Source of the DNA: Helopsaltes ochotensis
Taxonomy: Eukaryota; Chordata; Aves; Passeriformes; Locustellidae
Assembly: GCA_013400155.1 (NCBI GenBank)
Contig: VXBM01000041.1
Span: 1,879,138-1,943,137, forward strand
Direction: 5' to 3'
DNA length: 64,000 nucleotides
This document shows, piece by piece, positions 51,590 to 64,000 of this stretch. The stretch's first letter is position 1; each line of letters opens with the position of its first letter. The position numbers were made by a program, and so were the translations under genes. The notes under the pieces were generated by a model. It had not been told where the DNA came from. It did not search any database and saw only the letters and a program-made list of their open reading frames with translations.

Positions 51590-51668
51590 TCAGCCCTGAA
51601 GCTGTCAAGAAGTTGGACAAGATGGTCATTACAGGTCTCTTTTGGCTGAACTATACTGTTCTATTCTA
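51590..51668 (+). mobile_element. CR1 LINE 3' end fragment
   Basis: The segment GAAGCTGTCAAGAAGTTGGA through CAAGATGGTCATTACAGGTC to CTGAACTATACTGTTCTATTC follows the CR1 3' terminus of a subfamily ending in TATTCT-type repeats. Only the last 80 or so bases are clear. Confidence 0.85.
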
Positions 51669-52384
51669 GCTGTTCTTCTTAGTATCTCCTCCTTTTCCTA
51701 AAAATACACACTGAGGCACACACACTGATGCACTAGGTACAGCTGCTGGGCATTCCTCACGCCTCTTCTGCCATTCAGCTCCCAGGGGCTAACCTCGTGG
51801 TACTCCTCTCTCCTTAGGTCATGGCAGAAACCAACCCTGCAGCCCAGGGACCACCCCTATTAGCTGTTCCCTCTCTGGGATTTCCATGAGGCCATGCAGA
51901 GAGGACAGGGGACACAAACTCAGTTTTGAGGGGATACAAGGGGTGGTCTCTGCAGCCACAGCCTGGATAAAAGCCAAAGAGTAACCAGAGCCATGGGCTG
52001 GGCTGGCTGATGCCAAGGGATCGCCACGGAAACAACACAGGCTTTGAAAAACCAGTAAGTGGAGGTTACACTGGTGTGGTGGAAAGATTAGTCATTCTCA
52101 GATCTAGAACACTCAAATCTGTGCCCAAAGTAGAGCCAGGCAAGCAACCACTCTTCCAAATGGCAAAAAATAGCCCACTTCTGCTATCACTGTCATACTC
52201 CCTTTCCCCACTTAAACCAAGCTGCATGGATCTTCTGTTAAACACACCAATTTTTTGTGTTTATATGGGATAGAAAATGCATTTCAGCCAAAGGGAAAAC
52301 TTCCAGAGCTCACTTGTGCCATTGACCTTTTCCAAAGGAGAGGGAGAGCAGTGTTCAGCTGGGACATACACCAATTACCAAATG
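51669..52384. other. Unique non-coding stretch
   Basis: No gene is recognised. The right end may include eroded 3' sequence of the CR1 element that becomes clear at about 52385. Confidence 0.55.
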
Positions 52385-53800
52385 GCTGACCACAAGTTGA
52401 GGGCATCATCCACCTGCCTCTTAAACACCAACAGGTTTGGGGCATTGACACTCTCTCCAGGAAGCCTGCACTAGGGTTTGGCACCCTCTCAACAAATATG
52501 GTTCCTCACGTCAACTCCAAACCTTCCCCAGTGGAAGCAGATTTGAACCTGAGGTTGTCCCTCAGCCTTCTTACCAAATTAGACAAACCCTCTCCTCAGC
52601 CACTCTTCACAGGGCATGTCTTCCAGCCCTCACATGTGTTTAGTACCCTCTCCTGAATGCATTCAAGGACCTTCACATCCCTCCCAAGTGATGGGGCTCA
52701 AAACTGCATGTAAATACCCAAGGTGAGGCTGGACCAGTGTTAAACACAGTGCGATAATCTCCTCTTTTGACCAGCTGGTTGTGTTATGTTTGATGCACTC
52801 CAAGATGAGGTTTGCCCTCCTGGCTTCCAGAGCACATACTGCAGGCTTCTATTGAGCCTCCTGTCAGCCAGCACCCCCAGTCCTCTTTCTGTGGGGTTGC
52901 TCTCTAGCCACTCTTCACCAAATTTAGACTTGCAGCCAGTGTTACTCCACATCAGATGCAGAATCCAGTATATGTTCTTGTACAAGTTTATGCCACTGAT
53001 GATTTGCCAATGCTCCAATCTATCCAGACGCCTCTGCAAGGGTTCTTGTCCCTTAAGAGAGTCAACACTCTGGTGACTGGTTGCCAGACATTTATAGCCC
53101 CAGTCATTTCAACCCTTCGAGAGCTCTGCCTTCCAGTCTGCTCTTCACCCAGTGTAATGTCTCCCTGTTCATCTTGCACAGCATCTGGACAAATTTGTCC
53201 AGAAAGATGCTATGACTAACAGTATTAAAAGAATTACCTAAAATCCAGAAAAACTGCACCCACTGCTGTCCCTTCAACTACTAGGCAGGTGACCTAATCA
53301 CAGAGGGATATGAAATTAATTAAATAAGACTTTTCCCTTGTGAATCAATGTTGGCTACGCCTGATGATTGCATTTTTCTTTAAATGTCTTTCAGCAGCAC
53401 CCATTTTGATGGTCTCTATTTTTCTAGGTGCTGAGGTTAGACTAACGGTCTGCAGTTTCCTGGGTCTTTCCTCATGCCCATTTTCTAGGCTGTAGTAACA
53501 CTGGCTAGATTCCTGTCAAAATCTTCCCAGACTCCCAAGATGTTTGGTAGATGACTGAGAGGTTCCTGCCATAACATCCACTAAATCCATTACTCCAGAA
53601 TGAAACTCATCAAAACTCCATAGATTTGTAAACATTCAGCTGATATCGCTGGTCTCTTACAAGTTCATTATCCATGAAAGGAAAGCCACTGCTTCCAGAC
53701 TCATGGTCCTCTGGCCCAGGGTCTATCAGTATTATTAGAGACTGAGACAATTGAAAGCATTGAACGTCTTTGCTTTTTCTTTATGCCTATTAGTCAGGTG
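52385..53800 (-). mobile_element. Degenerate CR1 LINE with reverse transcriptase remains
   Basis: On the minus strand, reading down from about 53650, the order of CR1 ORF2 reverse transcriptase is preserved through stops and frameshifts. A KSM block lies near 53620, and WxD...ASVT near 53530. The DPGNxRP motif lies near 53450, and a QGKS block near 53340. Then comes an AVxxVFLDF block near 53260, the LEGRA region near 53120 and the LDRLEHW...GLGVLADRRLN region at about 53039-52840. After that comes an ANLILECIKHNTTS-type stretch. From about 52750 down to 52385 the 3' coding end and untranslated pattern follow (TGCCTCTTAAACACCAACAG in plus orientation). The catalytic aspartate motif is not intact. 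CR1-like sequence may extend to about 53960. It is older than the copy at 38.9 kb, judging by its decay. Confidence 0.93.
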
Positions 53801-56034
53801 CCCATCTTCAACAAGAATCTTGGCTGAGCAATAGATAATAGGCACCAGGATGCCTTCTTTGCCTTCTGTGTCCCTGATCCTCACCCAGAGGCTCTCAATA
53901 ACATAATCCCTAACACTAAGGGATGTGCAGTCAAACCTCTCACAGACATGCAACTCCTACATCTCATGCGCTCTGTCTATCCCTCCTGGGGAGCCCAAAG
54001 CCCACCATCCCATTTGCCTACCTCACTTTCTGGGAAGATTCTCAGGTCTTATCTAAAATCCTGGTAAATCTCCTTTCCCTTTAGGATTTAGTTTTTTGAG
54101 TACTGAAAGAGTAAGGAGTAATATTATACTTCTCATTTTGTACATTGATGCTAAAAGTGGTACGTACATTCAGACCATGTGGTAAAGGGAATTTATACCA
54201 TATACATTTCTTTCATTGTGGTGATGTCAGAAGGAAAAAAAATGTGGATTTTTTCCTTTGTATGAACTCTACAGAGACATAGAGACAAAGCTATTATGGT
54301 GAGGTCTACTTGGAATGATTGTTTTCTATTCTTTTCTCTATTTTTTCCTTGCACTTTAATAGTTCTTTTCCTCCTTTGGCATGGGAAAACACCTGTTTCT
54401 ACGACATGTCCTTTCAGAACTGAAGCCTGTGTGAAGGAAAAGTTTAAAAGTTTTACCTCTTTCATCTCAGAAATAAGGATCTGTGTCAGGACTTAGGTCC
54501 CTCAAATTTGTCCCTTTTGTTACATGCATGCTTTCCAAACTTTGATGATGAGGGCCCAAAACTCAGCATTGTGCCCCACTGAGGTATGGAAATCTTCTTG
54601 GCAGTGTTTCCACTCCTCTCCCTAAGCTGACCTACTGTACCATTGGGTAGTAACTGCCTGGGTCATATCACCTGCATGTTGTAGATCACAGAAGCCACCA
54701 GTGTGTGAGAGGAACAGAACTTTATAGAAGCAGATTTGGGCTTTTGTTTTTCCATTGGTTGCATTCAAATCCTATATACATTTCTTCACCTCAAAAAAAA
54801 AAATGAGACATCTTGGATCAAAGGGCAATCCTCCATGTAATATGAAAAGGCTCTCAATAAGAAAGTTGCTTATCTTAAAGAGATGATTGGTGAAATATAT
54901 ACTGGTAGAGTACCCATCAGCACTGCCAGATGTCAGTCATTTCCATTACAAACCAGGGTACTGAAAATAAACTAGAATTAGGCCGTTAGGTCCTTTGTAT
55001 TGGAGCCAGCTCCAGCATAGAATGTATCAACTCAGATACACTAATCACTTTCTTACCTGAATTTGATCTCAACATACTCAAATGAACAGAGTTGAAATGA
55101 TGGTGAATACAAACAAAACTGGAAAAAAAAAAAAAAGTAGTTCTAAAGATGGGGAAAAAATTGTTCTGGCTATTCATATCCTCAAGAAATATCTGTTCAA
55201 ACTAGTCAGGTTCACATCACAGATGCTTTGGATTGTGTGAACCTTTCTTATAAATAGTGCTTCTAATATTTTAGGTTGGCAGGACAAAGACTAAGAGGGG
55301 AGATAACTCTCTCTGTAATGACAGCAGAACAGTATGTGCTAGAAGAGAGGAAGCTGAGGTGTATCTGTTGGGTTAGTGTATAAAACCCGGCTTTGTAAAA
55401 TTGCAGTGAGATTTACATATATTTACTTTAGCAATTATGTCAGTAGAGAGTTTCTGGATCACTGATGGTATCATAATTGAATGTTGCAAATTTAGTCTTT
55501 CAGAGACTTGACCAAGGGCAATCTAGAGAGCAGGTAGGTTTGCTGCTGTCCCTGCTGCCATTGGAAAGCCATGCCAGAACACCCCTACCTTCAATTTCCA
55601 CTTTCCAGCCAAACGCTTCAGCTGTTCTCAATTTCATTTTAGGCTAAACAACAATTTTTCCTCATTGCTCTTTGTTCCTCTCATGTAGGCAGACAGTAAT
55701 TACAGCCTCTTCACCAATGTCTTTTTGCTAGACCCCGTAAATGCTGTTCTTGCAGTCCCCTCTCCAAAGGTTTTTATTTGTCTGGGTACACTATCTGTCC
55801 TGTCCTCTTGTGCTCATGAGTGTCTAGGACCATGGGCAATATTTCCTATGAAGTTGCACTGATGTTTTGCCCAGGATATTGCTTTTACTTCCTCTGATGG
55901 AAATGGATCACCTGATGTGAATCTAAGCTGTATTTCCCTGTATTTTCTCTTTCCACAGACTACCATATGAGTATTCTTAAGTAATGCTTTCTGTCATTAA
56001 TTGTATCTATTATATGTCCTCTGCATCATGTTTC
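53801..56034. other. Unique or strongly eroded non-coding stretch
   Basis: The first about 160 bases may be further CR1 5' sequence, but the match is weak. The rest shows no gene or recognisable repeat. Confidence 0.5.
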
Positions 56035-56225
56035 AGGAGAGTTTTCAGGCACCAGGAAAGCCAAATTCTGGAACAGACTCAACTCCTACAATGGGGTGGG
56101 AAGCAAAAATCCTAACTAGTTTTAAAACTCAACCTGATAAATGAAGAGGAATATATGATGTGACTTCATGAAATATCAGGAGTCTGGACCTCATGATCCG
56201 TGAGGACCTTCCTTATCGTGAGTCC
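56035..56225 (+). mobile_element. Ancient CR1/L3-like 3' end
   Basis: The stretch CTGGAACAGACTC, then TTTAAAACTCAACCTGATAAA, then GGAGTCTGGACCTCATGATC and GAGGACCTTCC follows the consensus order of old amniote CR1/L3 3' ends (WNRL block, FKxxLD block, then the GGACCTCATGATCTCTGAGG-type tail). Divergence is high, so boundaries are approximate. A chance match is unlikely because three blocks occur in the right order and spacing. Confidence 0.65.
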
Positions 56226-57469
56226 AGAATTACTAAATATAATATACGATAAATTCTTTGAAAATCTCTAGCTAATCACTCACATGCCGATAACGTTTTA
56301 GGCAAAATTTTGAAAAGCAAGAACAAGATGAGTACCTAAACCCTTCAACCCCTATAGAGGTCTCAAGATGTTTTTTAATTACACTTCTTTCTATTTACAG
56401 TATTGGCTACAGAACTACATTTACATAGAAAATTCTTGTTTCCTGGCATTTGTACATTGAATGAGCATGACAGAAAGTCAGACAAAAAAAAGGACTATGT
56501 TTTAAACACTCAGAAATTAGAAGAAAGGAGATATTAAAAATTCTATAGAGTTGCAAAAGCCAGAAACTGATCTCAACACTCCCAATCCTCCCTGCAACAC
56601 CTAATTTGTGTGAACATCTCCTTTCCTGTGTAGTGCATCCACTGTTAAGTGAGTCAGAGGAGACTGAATCAGGAGACACATTTTCCATTTAGATCTGAAA
56701 CCACTTGGCTCCAAGGTAGTCAATCTCCCTTGCATAAAGCAGACATAGAAAACAAGAACAGTCTTGAGGAAATTGTCTCCTATATCCTCATTTTTCCTGC
56801 TATTCCTCAGTTGTCTCATTATTCCATTGGAATACTATAGATATTATAATGAAAGCATCAGTTAGGACTGCATTTTCAAAAAAGCCAACATAAGTGCTCA
56901 AACACGTTTTTGAGAAGTAAGGCATATATGACTCACTCCAGTGAAGATACTGAAAACATTAATTATAACATGAAATTCAGATATTAAGTATTTGGCCCCC
57001 TTGTTGAGGCAGGAAGGACTCAGATGCCCAGATCACACCTATATACACACCAGAAATATGAGGCTGTCCAAGAAATAAAAAAAAACTTCCATGGCAGGAT
57101 GGCAAAGACAAAGCATAAATATTTCAGACCTAAACTCAAATCCCTCCTGTCACTGAGGCACTATTTGTGCCCCACTACAGCATACCTCAGCCCAGAGCTT
57201 CCCAGGTACCTCAAAAGGGGTTATTTTCTTTATTTAGATGTTCAGTTTAATAAAAAATCCTAACTCTTCAATTGAAAAAGGCAAGACCAAAACTTGGCCC
57301 CTGCAATAAGGATGGTCTGTGTATTATCCAGCAAGCAGTTTGGCATGGTGCTTACATTTCTTTGTACATATGATCCCAAATTACTCCTGAAAACAGAACT
57401 TGAATGTTCTTGACAATTCTTTCCTTTTTTAGCTACTTTAAAAGATTTTTAATTCAACTAAAAGTCTTT
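56226..57469. other. Unique non-coding stretch
   Basis: No gene or repeat is recognised. Reading frames are under 95 codons and unremarkable. Confidence 0.6.
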
Positions 57470-57790
57470 ACTTATTGTGACAGTGAGTTCCACAGATTAA
57501 CTATATGTGACATAAAAGGGCATTTTCTTTACCATTTTTAAATTTATTGCCTTTTAATTTAATTAGGTATCCTTCTGTGTCTCTTTCATAAGACGGGATA
57601 AATAGAAGCACCTGCTGACCTTCTTTATGCCATACATTATTTTATATACCTTTGTCATGTCACTTCTTATTAGTTTCTTTACTAAGCTAAATAGCTGGAA
57701 TCTTTTTAATCTCTCCTATTATAAGATACTTTCTAACCTGTAATCATTTGCTTTGCCCTTTCTGAATAGTTCTTGGATATTCAGATCTCT
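57470..57790 (-). mobile_element. Ancient CR1/L3-like LINE fragment
   Basis: In plus orientation it contains GTGAGTTCCACAGATTAACT, then CCTTTTAATTTAATTAGGTA, then ATACATTATTTTATATACCT, ATGTCACTTCTTATTAG and CTTTTTAATCTCTCCTATTA. These follow in order the reverse strand of the L3/ancient CR1 ORF2 end known across amniotes. Heavy AT-biased decay suggests a very old insertion, older than the bird-specific CR1 copies. Confidence 0.75.
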
Positions 57791-60700
57791 CTAGGTAATA
57801 ATTTAAAAGTAACATATAATTTATAATCATTTAATCTTTAGTAAGTCTTACACTGTTTACCCAACTAGGTTCCTTCTATGATCTATCCTTTCTATACTGG
57901 TGCAGATTTATCAGGAAAACAACGCCTCTAGGAATAGTCTTTGTTGGCAGCAATCTCTGCAAACATGAGAGACTAAGCTCAACCTCAAATGGTTTATGTA
58001 TTTGGGGCAATACTTCGGGGTGTATCCCAGCTCAGGTTTGTTTTTACATTCACAATAAGTTTCAGAATGTAGTCAAATCCATCCCACACGCACCTCTGCA
58101 ATGTTGATGCCCAGAGTGTATTTCAGGTGAACCCTTCTGCCAAGTTTCTTCTCAATGAGTGCAGGCTGGTGATTTCATTTCCTCTTCATGGAGGTGAGCC
58201 CCAGCCAGCAGCTTGCTGGAAGTCCCAGCAGTCGCACAAGCAACTGACCCTGCACTCCTGGCTCAGGTTCCTGCTGTTGATGGAAACTAGAAGAGATAAT
58301 CTCCAGCTTCAGTATCTCTGAGCAATCACCTTTGTTAAACAGATAGAAATTTGCACAACCATTGAATGGATGTCTCAATGTATCATCAGTGACAAAATGC
58401 CATGTACAGTTCAGGAGCTTGAGAGTTGTCAGAGCTTTCTCACCTCTTCCAAATATTTTTTGGTTCACAGTATCATTTTTAGCAGGCAGGAAAGCAGACT
58501 ACATGAGTTTCTAGCTCCACTGTAGAATAATTGCTACCACCAGTACACAGCAGGAGAAAACAAAGGTGTTCTGTGGTGTTGCTCAACAGCAGCATTACGG
58601 GGAGTTAACGGCAGGTATAATAACCTCTTGTCTGCATTTAGATAGCATTCATTCTGCACCCCAGAAAGGTCTCACTGCTATCATTACATTTGGTTTAGAG
58701 TTCAGACTCTATTCTTGAACACTGAGATTTAAACATTACAATCCCTCTGTCCGTTTGACTCGCAAAGGCATTTCCCCTCAATCTTCCTTCTTACACCTCC
58801 CCAGCATTGGCCTGCCTTCTCAGGGCCAGATAGTTGCACCACACCAGGGCACCCAAGCTGCTGGGCCCAGAGAGAGGAACTCCAGCATTTCACTAAATAT
58901 TTAAGTTTTGCTAATGGTGAGCAGTCACAATGCCTGTTCATCCCACACCAACAGCTTCTGCTCTGCAGATGCTAGAAAGAAAATTAGTGAAACCTTTCCC
59001 TCTCTTTTTTTCCTTAACAGAAAGACATTCTTTTTCCACACACAAAAAACTGATAACTCTGGTTGTACTTCAGTTGTCTAACCTCAGGCACCCTAATATC
59101 ATTGGAGATGACATAGGTAGCAGTAAAACCCACAGTGGATTGGGAGATGCAGCACAGAAACTACAACAGACCCTCATCCTTCTGAACAGTACCTTGACAC
59201 CCGCTGCTGCAGCCCAGGGCAGCTCAAGCAGCACTTATTAGGCACTCACACTGAGCTTTTGCTATAAAATATAAGTCCTAAATCAAGCACCAAAAATATA
59301 TATTTTGTGGAAAGTGACTGACTATTCACAATCCAGCTGTCTTTAAACTCGGCATGTTAGAGAGCATCTGATCTCAGTGACTGCTTTCTGAACACAGCAC
59401 CCACTGGAACAGGAAAATAAAGAAATAGCACAATCTCACTTGCATAGTGTTTCTGAAGTGAGAGCACTCTAGAAATTGTGTAGGAAAACAGAGCCATCTA
59501 CAGGGGAAACTGTTCTTGTTTGGCAAGAAAAGAGATCTGATGAAGCAACGCATGACCCTGTCCAGCCAGCACAGGGGCAGGACCAGACAAACGCTGTGTT
59601 GCCAGCAGAGCAATGAAGGTCACACAAATATATTCTGTATAATAGAAGTTTTTTGAATCAGGCCTCTCAGGCTCTCTTCTTTCATAGTTTTTAGCAAATT
59701 ATCTCCATGAGCATCCAAACAAAGCTACAACTAATTTAATTTCCCAGTGACTTCCTCCTCACATTCCAGTTACTAGTAATTTCTGAAAGACACTTTTACT
59801 GGTACACATCTTGCACACCTACCCAAGAGACAGACTGCAAGACAAAACAGGCTACTAGACAAAACTAGTGCAACATCTGAGGCTGCAGTCCCACACCACC
59901 TCTTGACTACCAGCTCCTTTCTGTCACCACTCTGCCCCTCAGTTACCTGAGCATGTCCTTGCTATATCAAAGACGTCCAAGCTGTACCAAACATAGCTGG
60001 CTACAGGAGGTGTAGAACAAATTACCCTTCCTGCTGTACAATGGAAAACAGAAATTACTGGCTTTTTTTTTTTTTTTTTTTTTTGTATTAATGGTGTGCA
60101 TTCAGTTCCCTGCTTGTGACAAAAGCAACCAGTAGCTACAAATCTGAAGTCTCACCAACACCACAGGAAATGGCTCCTTATTGCCTTTTTGACTCCATGG
60201 AAAAAGATCTGGGGGCTGAAATCTTCCTAACTGATTTTCTTATTGTTTGACTGGCCCACTACATGTCTGCAACCAGAAAGACAGAAAGGAAGTAAGAGAA
60301 GAGTTGGCTGAAAACAGTACATGATTGGCTCAGGGTGTCTGGAAATCTTAAAAAACTGTAGCAGAGCAGCTGCTTAAAATGCTATACTAGGAAATGCAAG
60401 GTCTTCAGTGTCGGGGATTGCTACAACTTTGGGAAAGAGCTCTAAGACTTCCCTCATGGCCAGATGATAAAAAATGGGGGGTTTTAATGTTAGCACAGAA
60501 ACCTCCACACTTAGCTGGATTAAGCCAATTAAAATGGCATGAAATCAATCTTTCTTTAAATACGTAAAAGCAGAGCAAAAATTAGGTTGAGCAAACCCAC
60601 CCTAATTGATTTCCATTTCTGTAATGACTGATTTATGTGATATATAAAGTTCAGTTTCATATCTAGTTGGACTTCTAAATGTTTGTATGTTCTTACTTAT

Positions 60701-63700
60701 TCAATCATTCCCTTGTAGGATTATTATTTTAAACGCATCCAGACTTGAGCTTTTTGAGTTATTAGAAAAAAATTATACAGACTTACCTTTGGCTGAATTT
60801 AATAATAGTTTTAATTCAATTAAATCTAATTTAATTACTTTAAATGCATCCTGCAATTTTATAGGTACTGACTGAGCTGTACAGTCAATGGAATAAACTC
60901 ATCAGTGTAACAGTATAGCTTTGAGTTTTAATACTGTTGATATAGGTCATAATATAGGAAACTAGGACTTTTGTGGGTAGAAAAGATTTTCTTTGGCCTA
61001 GATAGTCTCATTTCTGTGTCAAAAAGAGCAATGGTTGTGGTGCCTTGTACTTTACAGCTTCCATCTGGTTCAGATATCACACACGGAGATACCAAGCAAT
61101 GACCCCTCACGAGGTGGCTGTTGACTTCAGTGGGAGCTGGATGGTGTGGGAGGGTGAGAAAGGAGTTTCATGTATATGAGTTGTCTGGAGCCTTGCTAGC
61201 ACAGGACAGCTTGGGCCTACCACTCTCCCTGGCCAATTATATCTGAAGACAAAACTAATGCAAGATATTTTGAAACAGTTTTGAAAATATTTCACTGTTC
61301 TTTCTTCTGTTTTAACAATGAGTTTAAATGAAAAACACATGGCAATCAATTAGGCACGGACTGTAAGCTCTCCCAGACAAGAGCTGCTCTTTTTGTGTAT
61401 ACATACAGAGTGAGATATGTTTCTGTTAATTTTAACTATCTAAGAGCTCTGTCTACTCCAGAGCAGTTGTCCAGGCGTCTGCTGAAGTCTTTGCAGAGAG
61501 TTCTTGCTGGGCGATCTGCCCTATCTATCTTCGATGACATGTTCTTTATGACTATGGAGAAGTCGTGCTCTGACTCACATTTATTCTTTTCCTCATACAA
61601 GTAAAAATACATTTTTAACCCCATCTCTTTGCTTTGCCACCCACTCAGCCCCCAGTCACTCAGAGTCTCAGTAGGTGGAGGGCAGAGGATCTCCCTTGTT
61701 AGGATGGCACTCTTGCATTCCTGCTATTACCTCTCTTAGTTAAAATCAGTCGTCCTGAAGAGGGAACAGGGGAAAGAGGGAAGTGGGAAGAGAGCCTCTG
61801 GGACTAACAAAAATGGGAGCGAGTTGTGGAGGAAGAACACTGCAAGCAAAGAAGGTATAGATGTTAGAAGACAAGCAAGGATCTCTAAAACAGGACTGGT
61901 ACCTGGAAAAGAAGGAGATATTTTGTGGAAATATGGTGCAATATCAGAGCTTATAAAAAGCCATGACTGAAATAAGAGCACACACTACAGTTTGGCAGAT
62001 GGGTTCATCACATGTTCATCACCCAGCTTTTTACACATGCATTTAAATCCTTTTTGTTCCTGTTCTCTGATAAAAGTGAGCAGCAGCTATTTTAGTCACC
62101 ATAATATTATTTCATGCCCAGAAATCTCCACTGAAGAAAAGGTCAGTTGGCTTCCAAAGGCACAAATGACTGAAAGAAGTCAATAAAGCAATATTAAATA
62201 GCAGCAGCTGTTTCACTCAGTATCCTAAACTTGGTTAAAGCATTTAACTTCCCTTGACTGTTACTTTTTTCCTAAAGGGATAAATATAAACCTAACTTAA
62301 ATTTCTCCTTTTTTGTAGGATGTTGTGCCATTTTCAGCTCATTGTAAAATATTTATGCAGAGAGAAACTCACAGTAGACAGACTTGATACTTGACTCTGA
62401 ATTTCTGTGAGAAGAATGCATAACTCATTCAGGTAATGGGAAGATAAAACAAGTATGTGGTTAATCAGCTAAATTAGAAAATAAAACGTAAAAAAATAAA
62501 AGTGGAAGTTAATCACAAGACACATTGTCTTCACAAGAACATAAGTGTATATTTGGGATAAGTGCAGAAAAGGGTCTCAAAGATACTTCCTAGTAAGAGA
62601 AGGAGAGGAAAGAAGTAATCTAAGGGATTATCTGCACCAGATAAAAGCTCTTGGATAAACTCCCATGCCTATTAACAGCTCATCTCCAAGAAAACATAGT
62701 CGAACCCACAGACAGGGCAAAAATGCATGTTTACCTCATATAAAATTTTCTCCCAGGCTCTTCCAGTAAGAGTAGAAATAGATGAGGGAATCTGTGGGGA
62801 AGAGATCTGCAGGGCTTCCCATCTTCCACCCTAAACCACAATTCTTCATTCTGCCCTGAGCTCTGCATGTCCAAGTCATGCTCTCCACATTCATGTTTTG
62901 CATAAGAGCAGAGGGTGAAATTAGCTCCCAGTGTACCTAGGGAAGGTTGTCAGTGCTGGGAGAAGAAACTGGAAGACAACATTTTCTGCTTCTCCATGAC
63001 CGGCCCACATAATGGCTTGCTCTGGCTCGGAGTCTCAGGTTTTCCAAAATTGCAATGAGCTCCTTGGTCCAACATACAAATCTAACTATCATTGCTGGCA
63101 ATTCCACTGCTCAACCCTGAGGAGACACCTTGGTGTTGCAGCCTGAGCTCACGTGTGGCTCCATATACCTCAAACTTGTTGCAAGCTGGGCAGGACGGCC
63201 ATAGATGCTCACTGGCTCTCTGTGGGGGAAAGAGAAGAAGAGAAGTCATAAAGGCATGAGAGGAGGTTTCTCCATGAGTTTTCTCAACTGGATTCTCCTC
63301 TTCCGAGTATGCTAATGCAAAGTAGCACGGTAAGGATCTAGACATACAATGTTTGCCTATCAGGCACTTTCCTTACCACACCAGTCACTGTGCTCAGTGA
63401 GAATCCACAGAGCCAAGTACCATAGGGACAAATGCTGATCGCTAAGAGTACTTAAAAGGACAGAAACTCAGCTGGGATGAATGAGTACAGCTTTCACAAA
63501 GTATGTGAGTCTGTCTGGATGCAGCACTTTATCATTTTAGTGCTGCAGCTCAGGCAGGCTTTGGGATGGGGAGATACACTACTCTACCACCTTGTTCCAC
63601 CAAACAGCTCAGCAAGCAGCAGCAATCCAGCACTTATTTCACACTCAAGTAGTGCCTGCTAGCCAGGATGGGAATTTCACATTTAGTTTAAGGTTTGATT

Positions 63701-63755
63701 CATATGACTTAGATAGCAGGTTTATGGCATAACATTTCCCTTTAGGGTTTTCTTC
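57791..63755. other. Unique non-coding stretch
   Basis: No gene, RNA or transposon is recognised. It includes a 22-base T tract at 60063-60084 and AT-rich sequence around 60690-60870, whose 62-codon frame is uninformative. Confidence 0.6.
60063..60084. repeat. Poly(T) tract, 22 bases
   Basis: An uninterrupted T run, equivalent to poly(A) on the minus strand. No retroposon body is recognisable on the minus-strand upstream side (higher coordinates). Confidence 0.9.
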
Positions 63756-63854
63756 TTTCTTTTCTTTTCTTTTCTTTTCTTTTCTTTTCTTTTCTTTTCT
63801 TTTCTTTTCTTTTCTTTTCTTTTCTTTTCTTTTCTTTTCTTTTCTTTTCTTTTC
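63756..63854. repeat. (TTTTC)n pentanucleotide microsatellite
   Basis: About 99 bases, or 20 copies, of TTTTC occur without interruption, preceded by an imperfect TC-rich lead-in from about 63745. One strand is all pyrimidine and the other all purine, with mirror symmetry, so triplex (H-DNA) formation is possible. The uninterrupted array suggests high length polymorphism, and the assembled length may be compressed. Confidence 0.98.
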
Positions 63855-64000
63855 GGGTTTCCCTGGTGCCTTGAATCAAATACTCACTTCAGCCAAAATA
63901 GGAGAATTAGTCACCTATTGGTGTCTAATGGGTCTACATGGGACCCCTAAATGCCACTTCTATGACTAAGTTATAGCAATTCCTAAGAGTAAAATGAAAT
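63855..64000. other. Unique sequence to window end
   Basis: Nothing is recognised in the last 146 bases. Confidence 0.6.

Noticed and set aside
63756..63854. Direct repeats considered as a CRISPR-like array
   Set aside because: The five-base units have no spacers. It is a plain microsatellite.

Overview
The window looks like non-coding nuclear DNA from a bird, most likely a songbird (passerine). The evidence is the repeat content. It has several chicken-repeat-1 (CR1) LINE fragments, with the typical CR1 3' end and recognisable remains of the CR1 reverse transcriptase. It also has a complete solo LTR with TGTCC...GGACA ends, of a kind I associate with passerine endogenous retroviruses. General CpG depletion, short microsatellites, long A/T homopolymers and an assembly gap fit a draft vertebrate assembly. 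No open reading frame exceeds 180 codons and none resembles a known protein except through CR1. I therefore annotate no host gene. The window is either a gene desert or the inside of a very long intron.

Layout. 1-9.6 kb is unique sequence with two CpG- and C-rich blocks (about 3.89-4.20 and 4.88-5.26 kb) that resemble regulatory elements. 9.6-9.9 kb is a CR1 fragment. 9.9-17.4 kb is unique sequence with a 12-bp-stem hairpin and a G-quadruplex motif. 17.4-17.5 kb is a CR1 3' end. From 17.5 to 38.9 kb I recognise no transposable element. This stretch holds the two best candidate conserved regulatory regions (21.69-22.76 and 32.27-33.06 kb), two long poly(A) tracts and a 113-base assembly gap.

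The repeat-rich half begins at 38.9 kb. A CR1 copy (38.94-40.42 kb) is split by a 647-bp solo LTR with a 5-bp target duplication. Short CR1 3' ends lie at 50.6 and 51.6 kb. A degenerate CR1 reverse-transcriptase segment of about 1.4 kb lies at 52.4-53.8 kb. Two older CR1/L3-like pieces lie at 56.0 and 57.5 kb. The window ends near a (TTTTC)n array of about 20 units.

Nothing acts here as a gene pathway. The most plausible biology is long-range cis-regulation from a repeat-poor block of candidate conserved elements, flanked by layered retroelement insertions. I found no convincing new coding system. Conservation of the candidate elements is inferred from composition and motifs, not from any alignment.
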